Positions 18,459-28,314 are shown, counted from the stretch's first letter. The stretch is DNA of 64,000 bases from Ignavibacteriota bacterium (GCA_016716225.1 JADJWT010000001.1:1550001-1614000), one strand, 5' to 3'. Program-made: numbers and translations. Notes: a model not told the origin generated them from the sequence alone.

Positions 18459-20267
18459 ATGAAAGAAAATAAGATAAAACATACATTTCATATTCCAGTA
18501 ATGGGAACCGGATTTACAATTGATACTCCATTTAAAGTTGCTAAATATGGTATTTCTTCGGTGGTTTCTTTAGTGGATGATATTCTTGTTGAAAATATGC
18601 GCGAGTATTATTCAAAAAAGTTTAATCTGCCATTTGAATCAATCACAAATAAAATTGAAGATTTTAGAGCAAAACGATTTACTGAATATTTAAATCTTTT
18701 GGATAATCTTGTAAAGGAAAAATTTGAGGAATTAAAATCTTCCTATCATAAAAATATTGATGAAATTCATAAATATTTTGAAATGCTTCCTGATGCAGCA
18801 CATCTTAAAGAAGATTTTAACAAAATTCTAAATGAGAATTTTAAGAAAGTTCAAAGCTGGCTTGATGAACATTTACATCTTGGATCAATTGATGTAAACA
18901 TTATGACAAAGCTTGATAAAGAAAATTATTTTAATGAAGAAAAACTTCCTTCCGAATTTAATGATGCACATGCTGCCTTAAGAGGTTTTGCAAATAGTAA
19001 ATTAGAATCATCTTTAGTATTGTCTGCCGGATTGAATCCGCGTCTTTATTCGTATATTGAAAAATTTGAAGATTTCTTCCCAGATGAAAATGGAAAAATA
19101 AAAAAGAAAATTGTAATCAAAGTTAGTGATTATCGCTCGGCTTTAATACAAGGAAAATTTCTTGCAAAAAAAGGAATTTGGGTTTCTGAATATAGAATTG
19201 AATCTGGATTAAATTGTGGCGGACACGCATTCGCTACAGATGGATATTTGCTAGGACCAATTCTCGAAGAATTCAAACTAAAACGAAAGGAACTTCTTTC
19301 AATAGTATATGAAATATTTTCGGATGCGTTAAAACAAAAAGGAAAACAAATTCCCAATCAACCATTGAATATTTTAGTTACTGCGCAAGGCGGAGTTGGA
19401 ACTAACGAAGAACAAAAATTTTTATTAGAACATTATAATATTGATTCTGTTGGCTGGGGAACTCCATTTTTACTTGTTCCGGAAGCAACCAATGTAGATC
19501 CTAAAACTTTAGCATTATTAAGTAATGCAAAAGAAGATGATTTATATTTAAGCGGAATTTCGCCGCTTGGTGTTCCGTTTAATGCCGTTAAAGGAAATAC
19601 ACAAGAAATTGATAAAATTGAAAAAGATAAAAAAGGAACTCCGGGAAGTGCATGTCCCAAAAAGTTTTTAACATTTAATACGGAATTTACAGATCAAGTT
19701 ATTTGTACGGCTTCACGTCAATATCAAAATTTAAAATTAAAAGAGCTTGAAACAAAAAATCTTAGTGGATTTGAATATTCAGAAGCTAGAAAAAAAATTG
19801 TTGAAAAGGAATGTTTGTGTATTGGTTTAGCAAATTCTACAAGGTATTTACACGGAATTGACAACAATATTAAAAGTGAAGGAGTTTCTGTTTGTCCGGG
19901 ACCAAATCTTGCATATTTTTCCGAGATAGTTTCTTTAAAAGAAATGGTTGATCATATTTACGGAAAAATAAATATTATAAAAAGAAATGATAGACCAAAT
20001 TTCTTTTTAAAAGAATTACATCTTTATTATGATTATTTGAAAAATAAAATTGAAGAAATTGAAACTCCATTTACGGATAAGCAAATTGCTTATTTCAATA
20101 ATTTTATTGAAAATATGAATGAAGGAATTTCTTATTACAAAAATTTATTTGAGGAATACAAACACAAGTTTGAAGATATAAAAGATGATTTTATTGTTGA
20201 AATAGAAAATATTGAATTTGAACTTGCTAATTTAATGAAACCAGTACAGCTTATTAAAGTTGTGTAA
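18459..20267 (+). CDS. Conserved protein of unknown function (602 residues, Cys-containing C-terminal half)
   Basis: I recognise this as a family of large, highly conserved proteins in Bacteroidota relatives, but I know no function. The N-terminus IPVMGTGFTIDTPFKVAKYGISSVVSLVDD is followed by a helical stretch (about 55-140). A motif-rich core follows: GSIDVNIMTKLDK, KVSDYRSALIQGKFLAKKG, RIESGLNCGGHAFATDGY, TAQGGVGTNEE and GWGTPFLLVPEATNV. The C-terminal part has spaced cysteines (GSACPKK, VICTASRQY, KECLCIG, SVCPGPNLAYFS) that could bind metal or an Fe-S cluster. GGVGT-like loops and successive beta-alpha units suggest a TIM-barrel or nucleotide/flavin fold; this is inference. No signal peptide is present. 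It converges on meaB with a 14-base overlap and lies inside the methylmalonyl-CoA gene block. Confidence 0.85.
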   Translation: MKENKIKHTFHIPVMGTGFTIDTPFKVAKYGISSVVSLVDDILVENMREYYSKKFNLPFESITNKIEDFRAKRFTEYLNLLDNLVKEKFEELKSSYHKNIDEIHKYFEMLPDAAHLKEDFNKILNENFKKVQSWLDEHLHLGSIDVNIMTKLDKENYFNEEKLPSEFNDAHAALRGFANSKLESSLVLSAGLNPRLYSYIEKFEDFFPDENGKIKKKIVIKVSDYRSALIQGKFLAKKGIWVSEYRIESGLNCGGHAFATDGYLLGPILEEFKLKRKELLSIVYEIFSDALKQKGKQIPNQPLNILVTAQGGVGTNEEQKFLLEHYNIDSVGWGTPFLLVPEATNVDPKTLALLSNAKEDDLYLSGISPLGVPFNAVKGNTQEIDKIEKDKKGTPGSACPKKFLTFNTEFTDQVICTASRQYQNLKLKELETKNLSGFEYSEARKKIVEKECLCIGLANSTRYLHGIDNNIKSEGVSVCPGPNLAYFSEIVSLKEMVDHIYGKINIIKRNDRPNFFLKELHLYYDYLKNKIEEIETPFTDKQIAYFNNFIENMNEGISYYKNLFEEYKHKFEDIKDDFIVEIENIEFELANLMKPVQLIKVV

Positions 20268-21366
20268 ATATATTTAAAATGTCTTCAGCAGCAGAAGCAG
20301 CATTTATTTTTCCGGAAATAAGCTTTTCTTCAAGAATTTTTATTTCCTTTTTAATAAAATGATTATTATAAAATTCATTAATTAAACTTTCCTTTATCAA
20401 TGAATGCAGCCAATCAAGTGATTGCTTTTTTCTCATTTCAAAAAATGAATTATTGTTTTTCGTATGAGAAATATATTTAGTAATCATTTCCCAAATTTCT
20501 GAAATACCAACATTATTTATTGCCGAAGCTGTTAAAACTTTTACTTCCCAATCTTTTGTAAAAGGTTGTAAATAATGAACCGCTGTTGCGAATTCAACTT
20601 TTGCAATTTCCGATTTTTGTTTATTCTCTCCATCTGCTTTGTTAAAAACCAATGCATCGGAAATTTCAATAATTCCTTTTTTAATTCCTTGAAGTTCATC
20701 ACCGGTTCCAGCAATCATTAACAATAGAAAAAAATCCACCATGGATCTTACGGAAATTTCACTTTGACCAACACCAACAGTTTCAATAATTATTACATCA
20801 AATCCGGCAGCTTCGCAAACAGTAATTGTTTCGCGAGTTTTTCTTGTAACGCCGCCTAAGTTTCCTGCAGAAGGAGAAGGACGAATAAAGCAATTTTTCT
20901 CCCGCGAAAGTTTTTCCATTCGAGTTTTATCACCAAGAATACTTCCTTTGGAAACCGAACTACTTGGGTCAACGGTCAATACTGCAACTTTATGTCCTTG
21001 TTGAATTAAATACAATCCAAGGGCTTCTATTAAAGTGCTTTTCCCAGCTCCGGGAACTCCCGAAATACCGACTCTAATTGAATTTCCAGAATAAGGAAGA
21101 AGTTTATTTAGAATTTGCTCAGATTTTTCGTGATGTTTTTGTGAGTTGCTTTCAATTAAAGTTATACATCTTGCCAGCAAATTTCTATCATCATTAATTA
21201 CTCCATTGAATAATTCATCAACCGAATTAATTTTTGATTTTACAGATTTTAATTTTGTTGATGATAAATTTAAAATTCCATCAACTCCCTTAATAACATT
21301 TACAGCAAATTCATCGCCAGCATTTTTCGGCGTCCAATCGGGTCTGTATGATTTATTTTTTGTCAA
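20254..21366 (-). CDS. meaB: MeaB/ArgK-type G-protein chaperone of methylmalonyl-CoA mutase
   Basis: This GTPase protects and reloads the adenosylcobalamin-dependent mutase. The P-loop GVSGVPGAGKST lies at about 100-111. It is followed by VLTVDPSSSVSKGSILGDKTRM (read as two adjacent motifs), the switch-like ETVGVGQSE and the specificity motif NKAD. The 370 residues match MeaB, including the C-terminal dimerisation region. An upstream in-frame stop leaves TTG as the first start. No good ribosome site is seen there, but the N-terminal RPDWTPKNAGDEFA region looks conserved, so a later start is unlikely. It lies upstream of nothing obvious on its strand but belongs functionally with the mutase genes 1.4 kb away. 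Confidence 0.93.
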   Translation of the reverse strand: MTKNKSYRPDWTPKNAGDEFAVNVIKGVDGILNLSSTKLKSVKSKINSVDELFNGVINDDRNLLARCITLIESNSQKHHEKSEQILNKLLPYSGNSIRVGISGVPGAGKSTLIEALGLYLIQQGHKVAVLTVDPSSSVSKGSILGDKTRMEKLSREKNCFIRPSPSAGNLGGVTRKTRETITVCEAAGFDVIIIETVGVGQSEISVRSMVDFFLLLMIAGTGDELQGIKKGIIEISDALVFNKADGENKQKSEIAKVEFATAVHYLQPFTKDWEVKVLTASAINNVGISEIWEMITKYISHTKNNNSFFEMRKKQSLDWLHSLIKESLINEFYNNHFIKKEIKILEEKLISGKINAASAAEDILNIFTQL

Positions 21367-21504
21367 TTTTCAATTCGCAAAAAAACTTAAAAAATATTTT
21401 CTTTATTACAAGTTAAGGAAAGTTAAAAAAAAAAAAATTTGCGTGTAACAATTATTGATGTAGAAAGTCTAAATAATTGATAAATAAATTTGGGATTATA
21501 TAAA

Positions 21505-22641
21505 ATGATAAAGAGATTTTTTCTATTTAGCTATTTCTTTGTCGTATTTTTTTCGAGTTTAAATTTTGCTCAAGAAAATTTTGATACGACATTTTGCTCA
21601 AATTCAAGTTTGGATTTGGGAATCTCCAATACCGGCTTGAGTTTCGGTAATTCCAAAAATTGGAATGGAATTAGACTGAATATTTCAGATTGCGGAATTG
21701 AAAATATAAATGGAATAAATTTTACAATTTGGAAACCTAAGGAAGTTTATAATTCAAATGTGAATGGCTTGGCAATAGGATTGGCTCCAGCGGCCGGTGA
21801 AATAAATGGATTCGCAATAGGCGGAGCTATTGTAGCTGAAGAAAATATTCATGGAATTAATTTAGGAATTTTAGCATCTGTTTCTGGTGGTGATATGATT
21901 GGATTAAATTTAGGAGGATTAGCATTGGTTTCCGAGGGTGAAATTAGTGGTATTAATTTTGGTGGATTAGCACAAGTTTCTGAAAATGGAATCACCGGAA
22001 TAAACTTTGGAGGTTTAGCATTAGTTTCACAAAAAGATATTATCGGAATAAATTTTGGTGGACTTGCTTTAGTTTCAGAAGGTTCTCTAATAGGATTAAA
22101 TATTGGTGGATTGGCCCAAGTTTCACAATCTAGTATTTCCGGAATTAACATTGGTGGGTTAGCATTAGTTTCTGAAGGAGAAATTAGTGGATTTAGTTTT
22201 GGAACTTTGGCATTGGTTGCTGAAAATGAAATTTGTGGAATAAATTTAGCTGGGTTGGCTGTTGTTTCCACTAATGAAATAAAGGGAATTAATATTGGCG
22301 GTTTAACGGTTACAAGTTCATATGGCATTTTGGGTATTAATTTTACGCTTGGATTGTTGAAAAGTAAAGGTGAAGTAAGTGGAATTAATTTCTCCGGATA
22401 TAAAACAGAAACTGATATTTTAAACGGTATAAATATTTCTCCAGTTTGGACAGAAATAAGTGAACTTAACGGATTTTCACTTGCCGGATTTAACAGAATT
22501 ACAAATGTTCAAAATGGGTTAACAATTGGGTTAGTAAATTTTGCAGAATTTTTAAATGGAATACAAATTGGGATAATTAATATTGCAGAAAATAATCCAG
22601 TTCCGTTTAAAATTTTACCAATAATAAATGCAAATTTGTAA
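21505..22641 (+). CDS. Exported repeat protein with about eleven 16-residue units (LA_2272-like surface repeat)
   Basis: The start is the ATG for MIKRFFLF, preceded by GGGA; a TTG five codons earlier is less likely. A signal peptide covers about residues 1-22 (ends NFAQ). From about residue 85 to 265 the protein is a run of 16-residue units with consensus GINFGGLALVSEGEIS. Gly, hydrophobic and small residues keep strict register, as expected for a beta-solenoid. The pattern resembles the LA_2272/LA_2273 surface-repeat family described in Leptospira (recalled). Irregular units (GINFSGYKTE, GINISPVW) cap the C-terminus. The function is unknown. The 48-nt DNA period also keeps the opposite strand open by chance. 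A strong terminator follows. Confidence 0.8.
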   Translation: MIKRFFLFSYFFVVFFSSLNFAQENFDTTFCSNSSLDLGISNTGLSFGNSKNWNGIRLNISDCGIENINGINFTIWKPKEVYNSNVNGLAIGLAPAAGEINGFAIGGAIVAEENIHGINLGILASVSGGDMIGLNLGGLALVSEGEISGINFGGLAQVSENGITGINFGGLALVSQKDIIGINFGGLALVSEGSLIGLNIGGLAQVSQSSISGINIGGLALVSEGEISGFSFGTLALVAENEICGINLAGLAVVSTNEIKGINIGGLTVTSSYGILGINFTLGLLKSKGEVSGINFSGYKTETDILNGINISPVWTEISELNGFSLAGFNRITNVQNGLTIGLVNFAEFLNGIQIGIINIAENNPVPFKILPIINANL

Positions 22642-22671
22642 ACGTCATTATTAAATAATTTAAAGATCATA

Positions 22672-22706
22672 AAAGATACGATCTAAAAAGATCGTATCTT
22701 TTTATT
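22672..22706. terminator. Bidirectional hairpin between the repeat protein and mutA genes
   Basis: A 13-bp perfect stem (22672-22684 with 22689-22701) has an AAAA loop and a T-rich tail. It sits in the 70-base gap between two converging genes. The stem AAAGATACGATCT is close to that of the hairpin at 13350. Confidence 0.8.
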
Positions 22707-22711
22707 ATAAA

Positions 22712-24895
22712 CTAATTTAAAAATCTTTCTTTAATTATTCCCATAACTTTAATTCCGGTTTCTGGAATTTTTGTGCCGGGACCAAAAATTGCTGAAGCTC
22801 CATTTTCGTATAAAAATTCATAATCTTGCTGGGGAATTACACCTCCAATAATTACAATTATATCTTCTCTTCCTAATTTTTTTAATTCATCAATTAATTG
22901 AGGAAGAAGTGTTTTATGTCCCGCAGCTAAAGAACTCATTCCAACTACATGAACATCATTTTCAACAGCTTGTTTTGCGGTTTCTTCGGGTGTTTGAAAA
23001 AGTGGACCAACATCAACATCAAATCCCATATCGGCATATGCTGTTGCAACAACTTTTGCACCTCGGTCATGTCCATCTTGTCCAATTTTTGCAATTAATA
23101 TTCGAGGTCGGCGACCTTCTGTTTCTGCAAATTCATCGGTCAACTTTCTTGCTTTTTCAAACATTTCATTTTCATCATTTTTATATTCACTGCTATAAAC
23201 TCCGGAAATTGTTCTTGTCACAGCTTTATATCTCCCGCTAACTTTTTCAATTGCATCAGAAATTTCTCCAAGCGTTGCTCTAACTCTGGCAGCTTTAATT
23301 GCCAAATCTAATAAATTTCCTTCTTTGGTTTCCGCACATTTTGTTATCGCAACTAAAGAATTTTTTATATCAACATCATTTCTAGATTTTTTAATTTGAT
23401 TTAATCTTTTTATTTGAGAAAGTCTTACAGCAGTATTGTCAACTTCAAGAATTTCAATTGGATCTTCTTTGTCTAGTTTGAATTTATTTACTCCAACAAT
23501 TGTTTCTTGACCGGAATCAATTCTTGCTTGACGACGTGCAGCAGCTTCTTCAATCCGCATTTTAGGAATTCCGGCTTCAATTGCTTTTGTCATTCCGCCA
23601 AGAGATTCTATTTCCAAAATATGATTCCAGCCTTTTTTAATTAGTGCATCGGTTAAATATTCGACCAAATATGATCCGCCCCATGGATCAATCACATTTG
23701 TAATTCCGGTTTCATGCTGTAAATATAGCTGTGTATTACGTGCAATTCTTGCAGAAAAATCAGTGGGAAGTGCAATCGCTTCATCAAGTGAATTTGTGTG
23801 TAAAGATTGAGTATGACCCAATGCCGCTGCCATTGCTTCAACACAAGTTCTCACTACATTATTATACGGATCTTGTTCAGTTAAACTCCAACCGGATGTT
23901 TGTGAATGAGTTCTTAGCGACATTGATTTTGGATTTTTTGGATTAAATTGTTTTATTATAGTTGCCCACAAAACTCTTGCCGCACGCATTTTTGCAATTT
24001 CCATAAAATAATTCATTCCTAATGCCCAAAAGAATGATAGACGCGGTGCAAAAGTATCAACGGTTAATCCGGCTTTAATTCCGGTTTTAACATATTCTAA
24101 ACCATCAGCTAGAGTGTAAGCCATTTCCAAATCAGCAGTTGCTCCGGCTTCTTGCATATGATAGCCTGAAATACTTATTGAATTAAACTTAGGCATATAC
24201 TTAGAAGTAAATTCAAAAATATCTGCAATAATTTTTATTGATTGCTCCGGCGGATAAATGTAAGTATTTCTTACCATGTATTCTTTTAGAATATCATTTT
24301 GAATTGTTCCGGTTAATAATTCCGGTTTTACTCCTTGTTCCTCAGCGGCAACAATAAAGAAAGCCATAATCGGTAAAACGGCTCCGTTCATCGTCATCGA
24401 AACTGACATTTTATCCAATGGAATTGAGTTGAATAAAATTTTCATATCTTCAACGGAATCAATTGCCACACCGGCTTTTCCAACATCGCCAACAACACGA
24501 GGATGATCCGAATCATAACCACGGTGTGTTGCTAGATCGAAAGCTACGGAAAGACCTTTTTGACCTTGAGCTAAATTTCTTCTATAAAATGCATTACTTT
24601 CTTCGGCTGTTGAAAATCCGGCATATTGTCTAATTGTCCATGGACGAACTACGTACATTGTGCTGTATGGTCCGCGAAGAAAAGGAGGAATGCCCGACAA
24701 AAAATTTAAATGTTCAAAATCCTTTAAATCTTCTTTTGTGAAAAGTGGATTTAGCGGAATTTGCTCCATCGTTTGAAAAATTAATTCTTCAGTTGATTTT
24801 CCTAAAGAATTTTCAAATTCCATTTTCCAATTGGAATATGATTTTTTATCAAAACTTAAATTAAGATTTACATCTTTAAAGTTTGGTTTGTTCAT
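22712..24895 (-). CDS. mutB: Methylmalonyl-CoA mutase, catalytic B12-binding large subunit
   Basis: It interconverts succinyl-CoA and (R)-methylmalonyl-CoA using adenosylcobalamin. The N-terminal substrate barrel includes RPWTIRQYAGFSTAEESN and FDLATHRGYDSDHPR. The C-terminal B12 domain has the base-off ligand motif GQDGHDRGAKV with His609, then VVGMSSLAAGH and IIGGVIPQQD. At 727 residues it is full length. It overlaps the small-subunit gene by one base (TAATG), so the pair is translationally coupled. Large/small subunit symbols differ between organisms (mutA/mutB, scpA); the catalytic assignment rests on the intact DxHxxG. Confidence 0.95.
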   Translation of the reverse strand: MNKPNFKDVNLNLSFDKKSYSNWKMEFENSLGKSTEELIFQTMEQIPLNPLFTKEDLKDFEHLNFLSGIPPFLRGPYSTMYVVRPWTIRQYAGFSTAEESNAFYRRNLAQGQKGLSVAFDLATHRGYDSDHPRVVGDVGKAGVAIDSVEDMKILFNSIPLDKMSVSMTMNGAVLPIMAFFIVAAEEQGVKPELLTGTIQNDILKEYMVRNTYIYPPEQSIKIIADIFEFTSKYMPKFNSISISGYHMQEAGATADLEMAYTLADGLEYVKTGIKAGLTVDTFAPRLSFFWALGMNYFMEIAKMRAARVLWATIIKQFNPKNPKSMSLRTHSQTSGWSLTEQDPYNNVVRTCVEAMAAALGHTQSLHTNSLDEAIALPTDFSARIARNTQLYLQHETGITNVIDPWGGSYLVEYLTDALIKKGWNHILEIESLGGMTKAIEAGIPKMRIEEAAARRQARIDSGQETIVGVNKFKLDKEDPIEILEVDNTAVRLSQIKRLNQIKKSRNDVDIKNSLVAITKCAETKEGNLLDLAIKAARVRATLGEISDAIEKVSGRYKAVTRTISGVYSSEYKNDENEMFEKARKLTDEFAETEGRRPRILIAKIGQDGHDRGAKVVATAYADMGFDVDVGPLFQTPEETAKQAVENDVHVVGMSSLAAGHKTLLPQLIDELKKLGREDIIVIIGGVIPQQDYEFLYENGASAIFGPGTKIPETGIKVMGIIKERFLN

Positions 24896-27051
24896 TATAT
24901 TTGCCCTCCAATTTTGTTATAGAGGGAAGTGAGAATTTTCATTGCATCTGCTCCGAGAAATATAAAATCATCAACACCGGATTTTTTATGCTGCTCAATT
25001 TGCTCTTTTGGATAGCCAGCTAAAATTATTTGAATATTTCCATTTTTAGATTTGATTGCTTTTATAATTTTCGGAACCAATTCAGGATATTTATCATCGG
25101 TCGAGCAAATTGTAACAATCAATGTTCCGGAATCCAAAACATCGTTTATTAAATTTTCTATATCAGTATAACCAGGCGGATCAAAAACTTCAAAACCGCC
25201 AATTTCAAAAAATCCCTTTGAAAAATCAGCACGGGCTTTATAATCTTTAATTGAACCCATATTTGCTAAAAATACATTCGGTAAAAATCCGTTTTTAATT
25301 TTATAATTTCTACTTAATTCTCTAAGATTTTCAAAATCTTCGGAAGCTCTTTTTTGCATCAATGGATTTATTCTTATTTCATTTTTATAAGATGAAGTAA
25401 AAGCGCTAGTAATTTCTCCAATTGTTGCGCCATGCAAATATGCATCCGACATAATATTTATAAGCTCTATCTCGGGATTGTTAGAAATTGAATTTAGTTT
25501 TTTCATTACAATTTCATGCTTTTCATTTGTTCCGTTTAGTCTAAATCTCTTTAAATATTCAGATCTCTTTTTATAAAATTCAGAATTATCAATTGCAATT
25601 TTCTCCAAAGGTTTTTCATTAATATTTGCATACATATTCGTTCCAACAATTACAGCTTTGCGTTTGTTGATATCTTTACTTCTTTCTCCATAAACTTTTT
25701 CAATTTCATTTTGAATGAAATTATTTTTTAACGATTCAAAAATTCCACCTTCATTTTCAATTTTCTTAAAATATTCCCAAGCATTTTTTGCAATTTCTTC
25801 GGTCAGACTTTCAATAAAATAAGAGCCGCCAGCTGGATCAATTACTTGATCCAAATGTGATTCTTCTCGTAAAACTGTTTGAGTATTTCTTGCAATTCTT
25901 CGTGAAAAATTATCCGGAGTTCTGCTTGTTTCATCAAACGGTGCAGAAGTTATTCCATCAACACCGCCTAAAATTGCGCTAAAAGTTTGTGTAGTTGTTC
26001 GTAATAAATTTACGTAAGGATCCAATCCCGTATGGTAAAAAGTTGTATTCTTTGCGTTAACATCAAATTCAAATTTGGAAGAATCAATTCCATAAGCACT
26101 TACAAAGTTACTTAACAAAATTCTGATTGCACGAAATTTGCTAATTTCCATAAAATAATTTGTACTTATGCCAAATGTGAATTGTACTTTGTTAAAAATT
26201 ACTTCCGGAGTTAAACCCAATTCAATTAATTTATTTGTGTAATAAGTTAGAACTGATAAAGCGATTGCAATTTCTTGTACAGAATTTGCCCCGCTATTTG
26301 CAAACGGTAAAGTATTAATTCCTATAACTTTAAGATTTGGAGAATTTTTTTCTGCCCAATCAATTGATAATTTCATTGAGCTGAAAATAAAATTTTCGTC
26401 ATAATTCAATTTTCCGGTTTGAACTAATTCAAAAATCGGATCGGCGGAAATTACACCAGTTAAAAATTTTGTATCAATATTTTTCAAATCAAAATATGAT
26501 TTTATTAATGAAAGAAACGGTAAAGAAATTGTTCCGGTGTTAATTATTAAGGGAATTTTTTCAACATCAATATTTTTGAATAACCTCTCAATACTTTTAA
26601 TTGCAGAAATTGATAAACCAGAATCGCCAACATTTATTTCATCAGAATAATCTGCATCAATTCCTAATTTTGTTGCAGAATCCAATTTTATGTTAATACA
26701 ATTTTGACCATTTTTTAATGCATCGATTAAAGCTAAATTATATTCTTCGGTATCTGCAATATTAATTTCTTGATTTACTTTCCTACTTTTTTCAAAGTAA
26801 CCGGATTTATTTTTTCCGCGAACAAAATTTTCAAATCCCGGAAGTGAATCAACAAAATTAAGTTTTTGTAAATCTTCTTTTGTATAAATTGGTTTTAATT
26901 CAATTCCTTCATACGTTTTTGTATACATTTTTTTTTCGTATAAAGCACCTTTTAACTCAAGTTCAACGTTTGCTTTCCATTCATCAAAAGTTGGTGAAAG
27001 AAATTCTTTTGATAATTCTAAATTTGAACTTAGTTTTATTTCATCAGACAT
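24895..27051 (-). CDS. mutA: Methylmalonyl-CoA mutase, small (non-catalytic) subunit
   Basis: It is homologous to the large subunit across its length but degenerate at the cofactor sites. In the C-terminal B12-like domain NMGSIKDYKARADF replaces the DxHxxG motif, so cobalamin is not bound. The barrel retains the overall strand pattern (RIARNTQTVLREESHLDQVIDPAGGS read as adjacent motifs). At 718 residues it is longer than many small subunits (about 620-640) and nearly the size of its partner. GGAGAAAACA precedes the ATG. It is the first gene of a two-gene operon. Confidence 0.93.
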   Translation of the reverse strand: MSDEIKLSSNLELSKEFLSPTFDEWKANVELELKGALYEKKMYTKTYEGIELKPIYTKEDLQKLNFVDSLPGFENFVRGKNKSGYFEKSRKVNQEINIADTEEYNLALIDALKNGQNCINIKLDSATKLGIDADYSDEINVGDSGLSISAIKSIERLFKNIDVEKIPLIINTGTISLPFLSLIKSYFDLKNIDTKFLTGVISADPIFELVQTGKLNYDENFIFSSMKLSIDWAEKNSPNLKVIGINTLPFANSGANSVQEIAIALSVLTYYTNKLIELGLTPEVIFNKVQFTFGISTNYFMEISKFRAIRILLSNFVSAYGIDSSKFEFDVNAKNTTFYHTGLDPYVNLLRTTTQTFSAILGGVDGITSAPFDETSRTPDNFSRRIARNTQTVLREESHLDQVIDPAGGSYFIESLTEEIAKNAWEYFKKIENEGGIFESLKNNFIQNEIEKVYGERSKDINKRKAVIVGTNMYANINEKPLEKIAIDNSEFYKKRSEYLKRFRLNGTNEKHEIVMKKLNSISNNPEIELINIMSDAYLHGATIGEITSAFTSSYKNEIRINPLMQKRASEDFENLRELSRNYKIKNGFLPNVFLANMGSIKDYKARADFSKGFFEIGGFEVFDPPGYTDIENLINDVLDSGTLIVTICSTDDKYPELVPKIIKAIKSKNGNIQIILAGYPKEQIEQHKKSGVDDFIFLGADAMKILTSLYNKIGGQI

Positions 27052-27181
27052 TGTTTTCTCCAGAAAAGTAAAATTTTAGTATCGTAAAATAATTATTTCT
27101 AAATTCTTTTATTTATGGAAAAAATACTTTGTTTTTATTATGAGAAATTTGATGAAAATTAAAAAAATGAAATGATAATTT

Positions 27182-28207
27182 TTATGATAAAAGTTCAGAA
27201 ATATGATTTGCTATTTTATCTAAAGGAAGTACTTGTGTAATACAACCGGTTTGAATCGCACTTTGCGGCATTCCCCAAACTTCGCAACTTTTTTCATCTT
27301 GAGCAATTGTGTATGCATTATTTTGAGTTAACTTCATAATTCCATCTGTTCCGTCTTTTCCCATTCCCGTTAAAATTACGGCAATTGATTTTTCCTTACA
27401 TACTTCTGCAGCAGATCTAAATAAATAATTTATTGAAGGCTTACAACTTTGTTCCGGCGGAGAATCGTTATATAAAATTATCAATTCATTATTTTTATTT
27501 AAACCGACTTCAATATGAATTCCTCCGGGTGCTATGTAAACAGTATTGTTTTCAATAATCATATTATTTTGAGCGAGTAAAATTTTTTTATTAGTTAAGC
27601 TGCTTAATGTATCAACAAAAATGTTTGAAAACTTTTGCATAATATGTTGAACAATAATAATCGGTAATTCAATATTTTCTAAAAGTTCCGGAAGTAAAGT
27701 TCTTAGTGCTTTTGGTCCGCCCATTGAAACACCAATAAAAACAGCACAATAATTATCAACCTTTTTAACAGTTTTTGTATTTTGAATTTTATTTTTTTCC
27801 AGTTCAGTTTTATGTGAACTAATAATTTTATCTATTACCGGAAATAATTTTAATTTTAATTCGCGTAATAAAATTTCACCGTTTTTGTTTAAACTGGGAA
27901 CATAACAAGCAGTTAGATTTTTAACAGATTTTAAAAAATCTAAAGTAGATTGATTTTCATGATTGTACAGAAATATGATATTTGCTAAATGATTTCTATC
28001 TGTGGTAAATTTTGTAAAAAATGCTATATTACTTTTTACAGATTCCGCAGTTATAATGATTATATCGACATTTGAAAAAAATGGCAGTTTTGCCAAACTT
28101 TCAATACTGCCGAACAAATATAAATTTGAAATACGTTTATGGGAACTTAACGATGATTTTATAACTTCTCGTTTTGTTGCCGAAATATCGAAAATTGCAA
28201 TATTCAA
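27182..28207 (-). CDS. CheB-type protein-glutamate methylesterase with degenerate receiver
   Basis: The C-terminal half (about 152-341) is a complete CheB catalytic domain. The triad is visible as Ser161 in FIGVSMGGPKAL, His188 in IVQHIMQKF and Asp285 in GMGKDGTDG. The domain ends with GMPQSAIQTG. The N-terminal approximately 120 residues have receiver-like strand spacing (MNIAIFDIS, VDIIIITAE) but lack the paired acidic residues and the phospho-acceptor Asp. Phosphorylation control is therefore unlikely. The first available start is TTG without a clear ribosome site. No other chemotaxis gene is in the window. It is divergent from mltF with about 107 bases between starts. Confidence 0.87.
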   Translation of the reverse strand: MNIAIFDISATKREVIKSSLSSHKRISNLYLFGSIESLAKLPFFSNVDIIIITAESVKSNIAFFTKFTTDRNHLANIIFLYNHENQSTLDFLKSVKNLTACYVPSLNKNGEILLRELKLKLFPVIDKIISSHKTELEKNKIQNTKTVKKVDNYCAVFIGVSMGGPKALRTLLPELLENIELPIIIVQHIMQKFSNIFVDTLSSLTNKKILLAQNNMIIENNTVYIAPGGIHIEVGLNKNNELIILYNDSPPEQSCKPSINYLFRSAAEVCKEKSIAVILTGMGKDGTDGIMKLTQNNAYTIAQDEKSCEVWGMPQSAIQTGCITQVLPLDKIANHISELLS

Positions 28208-28314
28208 TTTTAATTTTTTGTTTTATTATCGATTAAAAATTGATCTTTTGAATAAGTGCAATAATTTGAGATTATTTGTTCAAACAAATTGAAGCAAACA
28301 AAATAATAATATAT

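Noticed and set aside
21849..22328. 159-codon open frame opposite the 16-residue repeat gene
   Set aside because: It is open only because the 48-bp repeat has a regular composition; its protein is a Pro/Asn-rich mirror of the repeat with no ribosome site.
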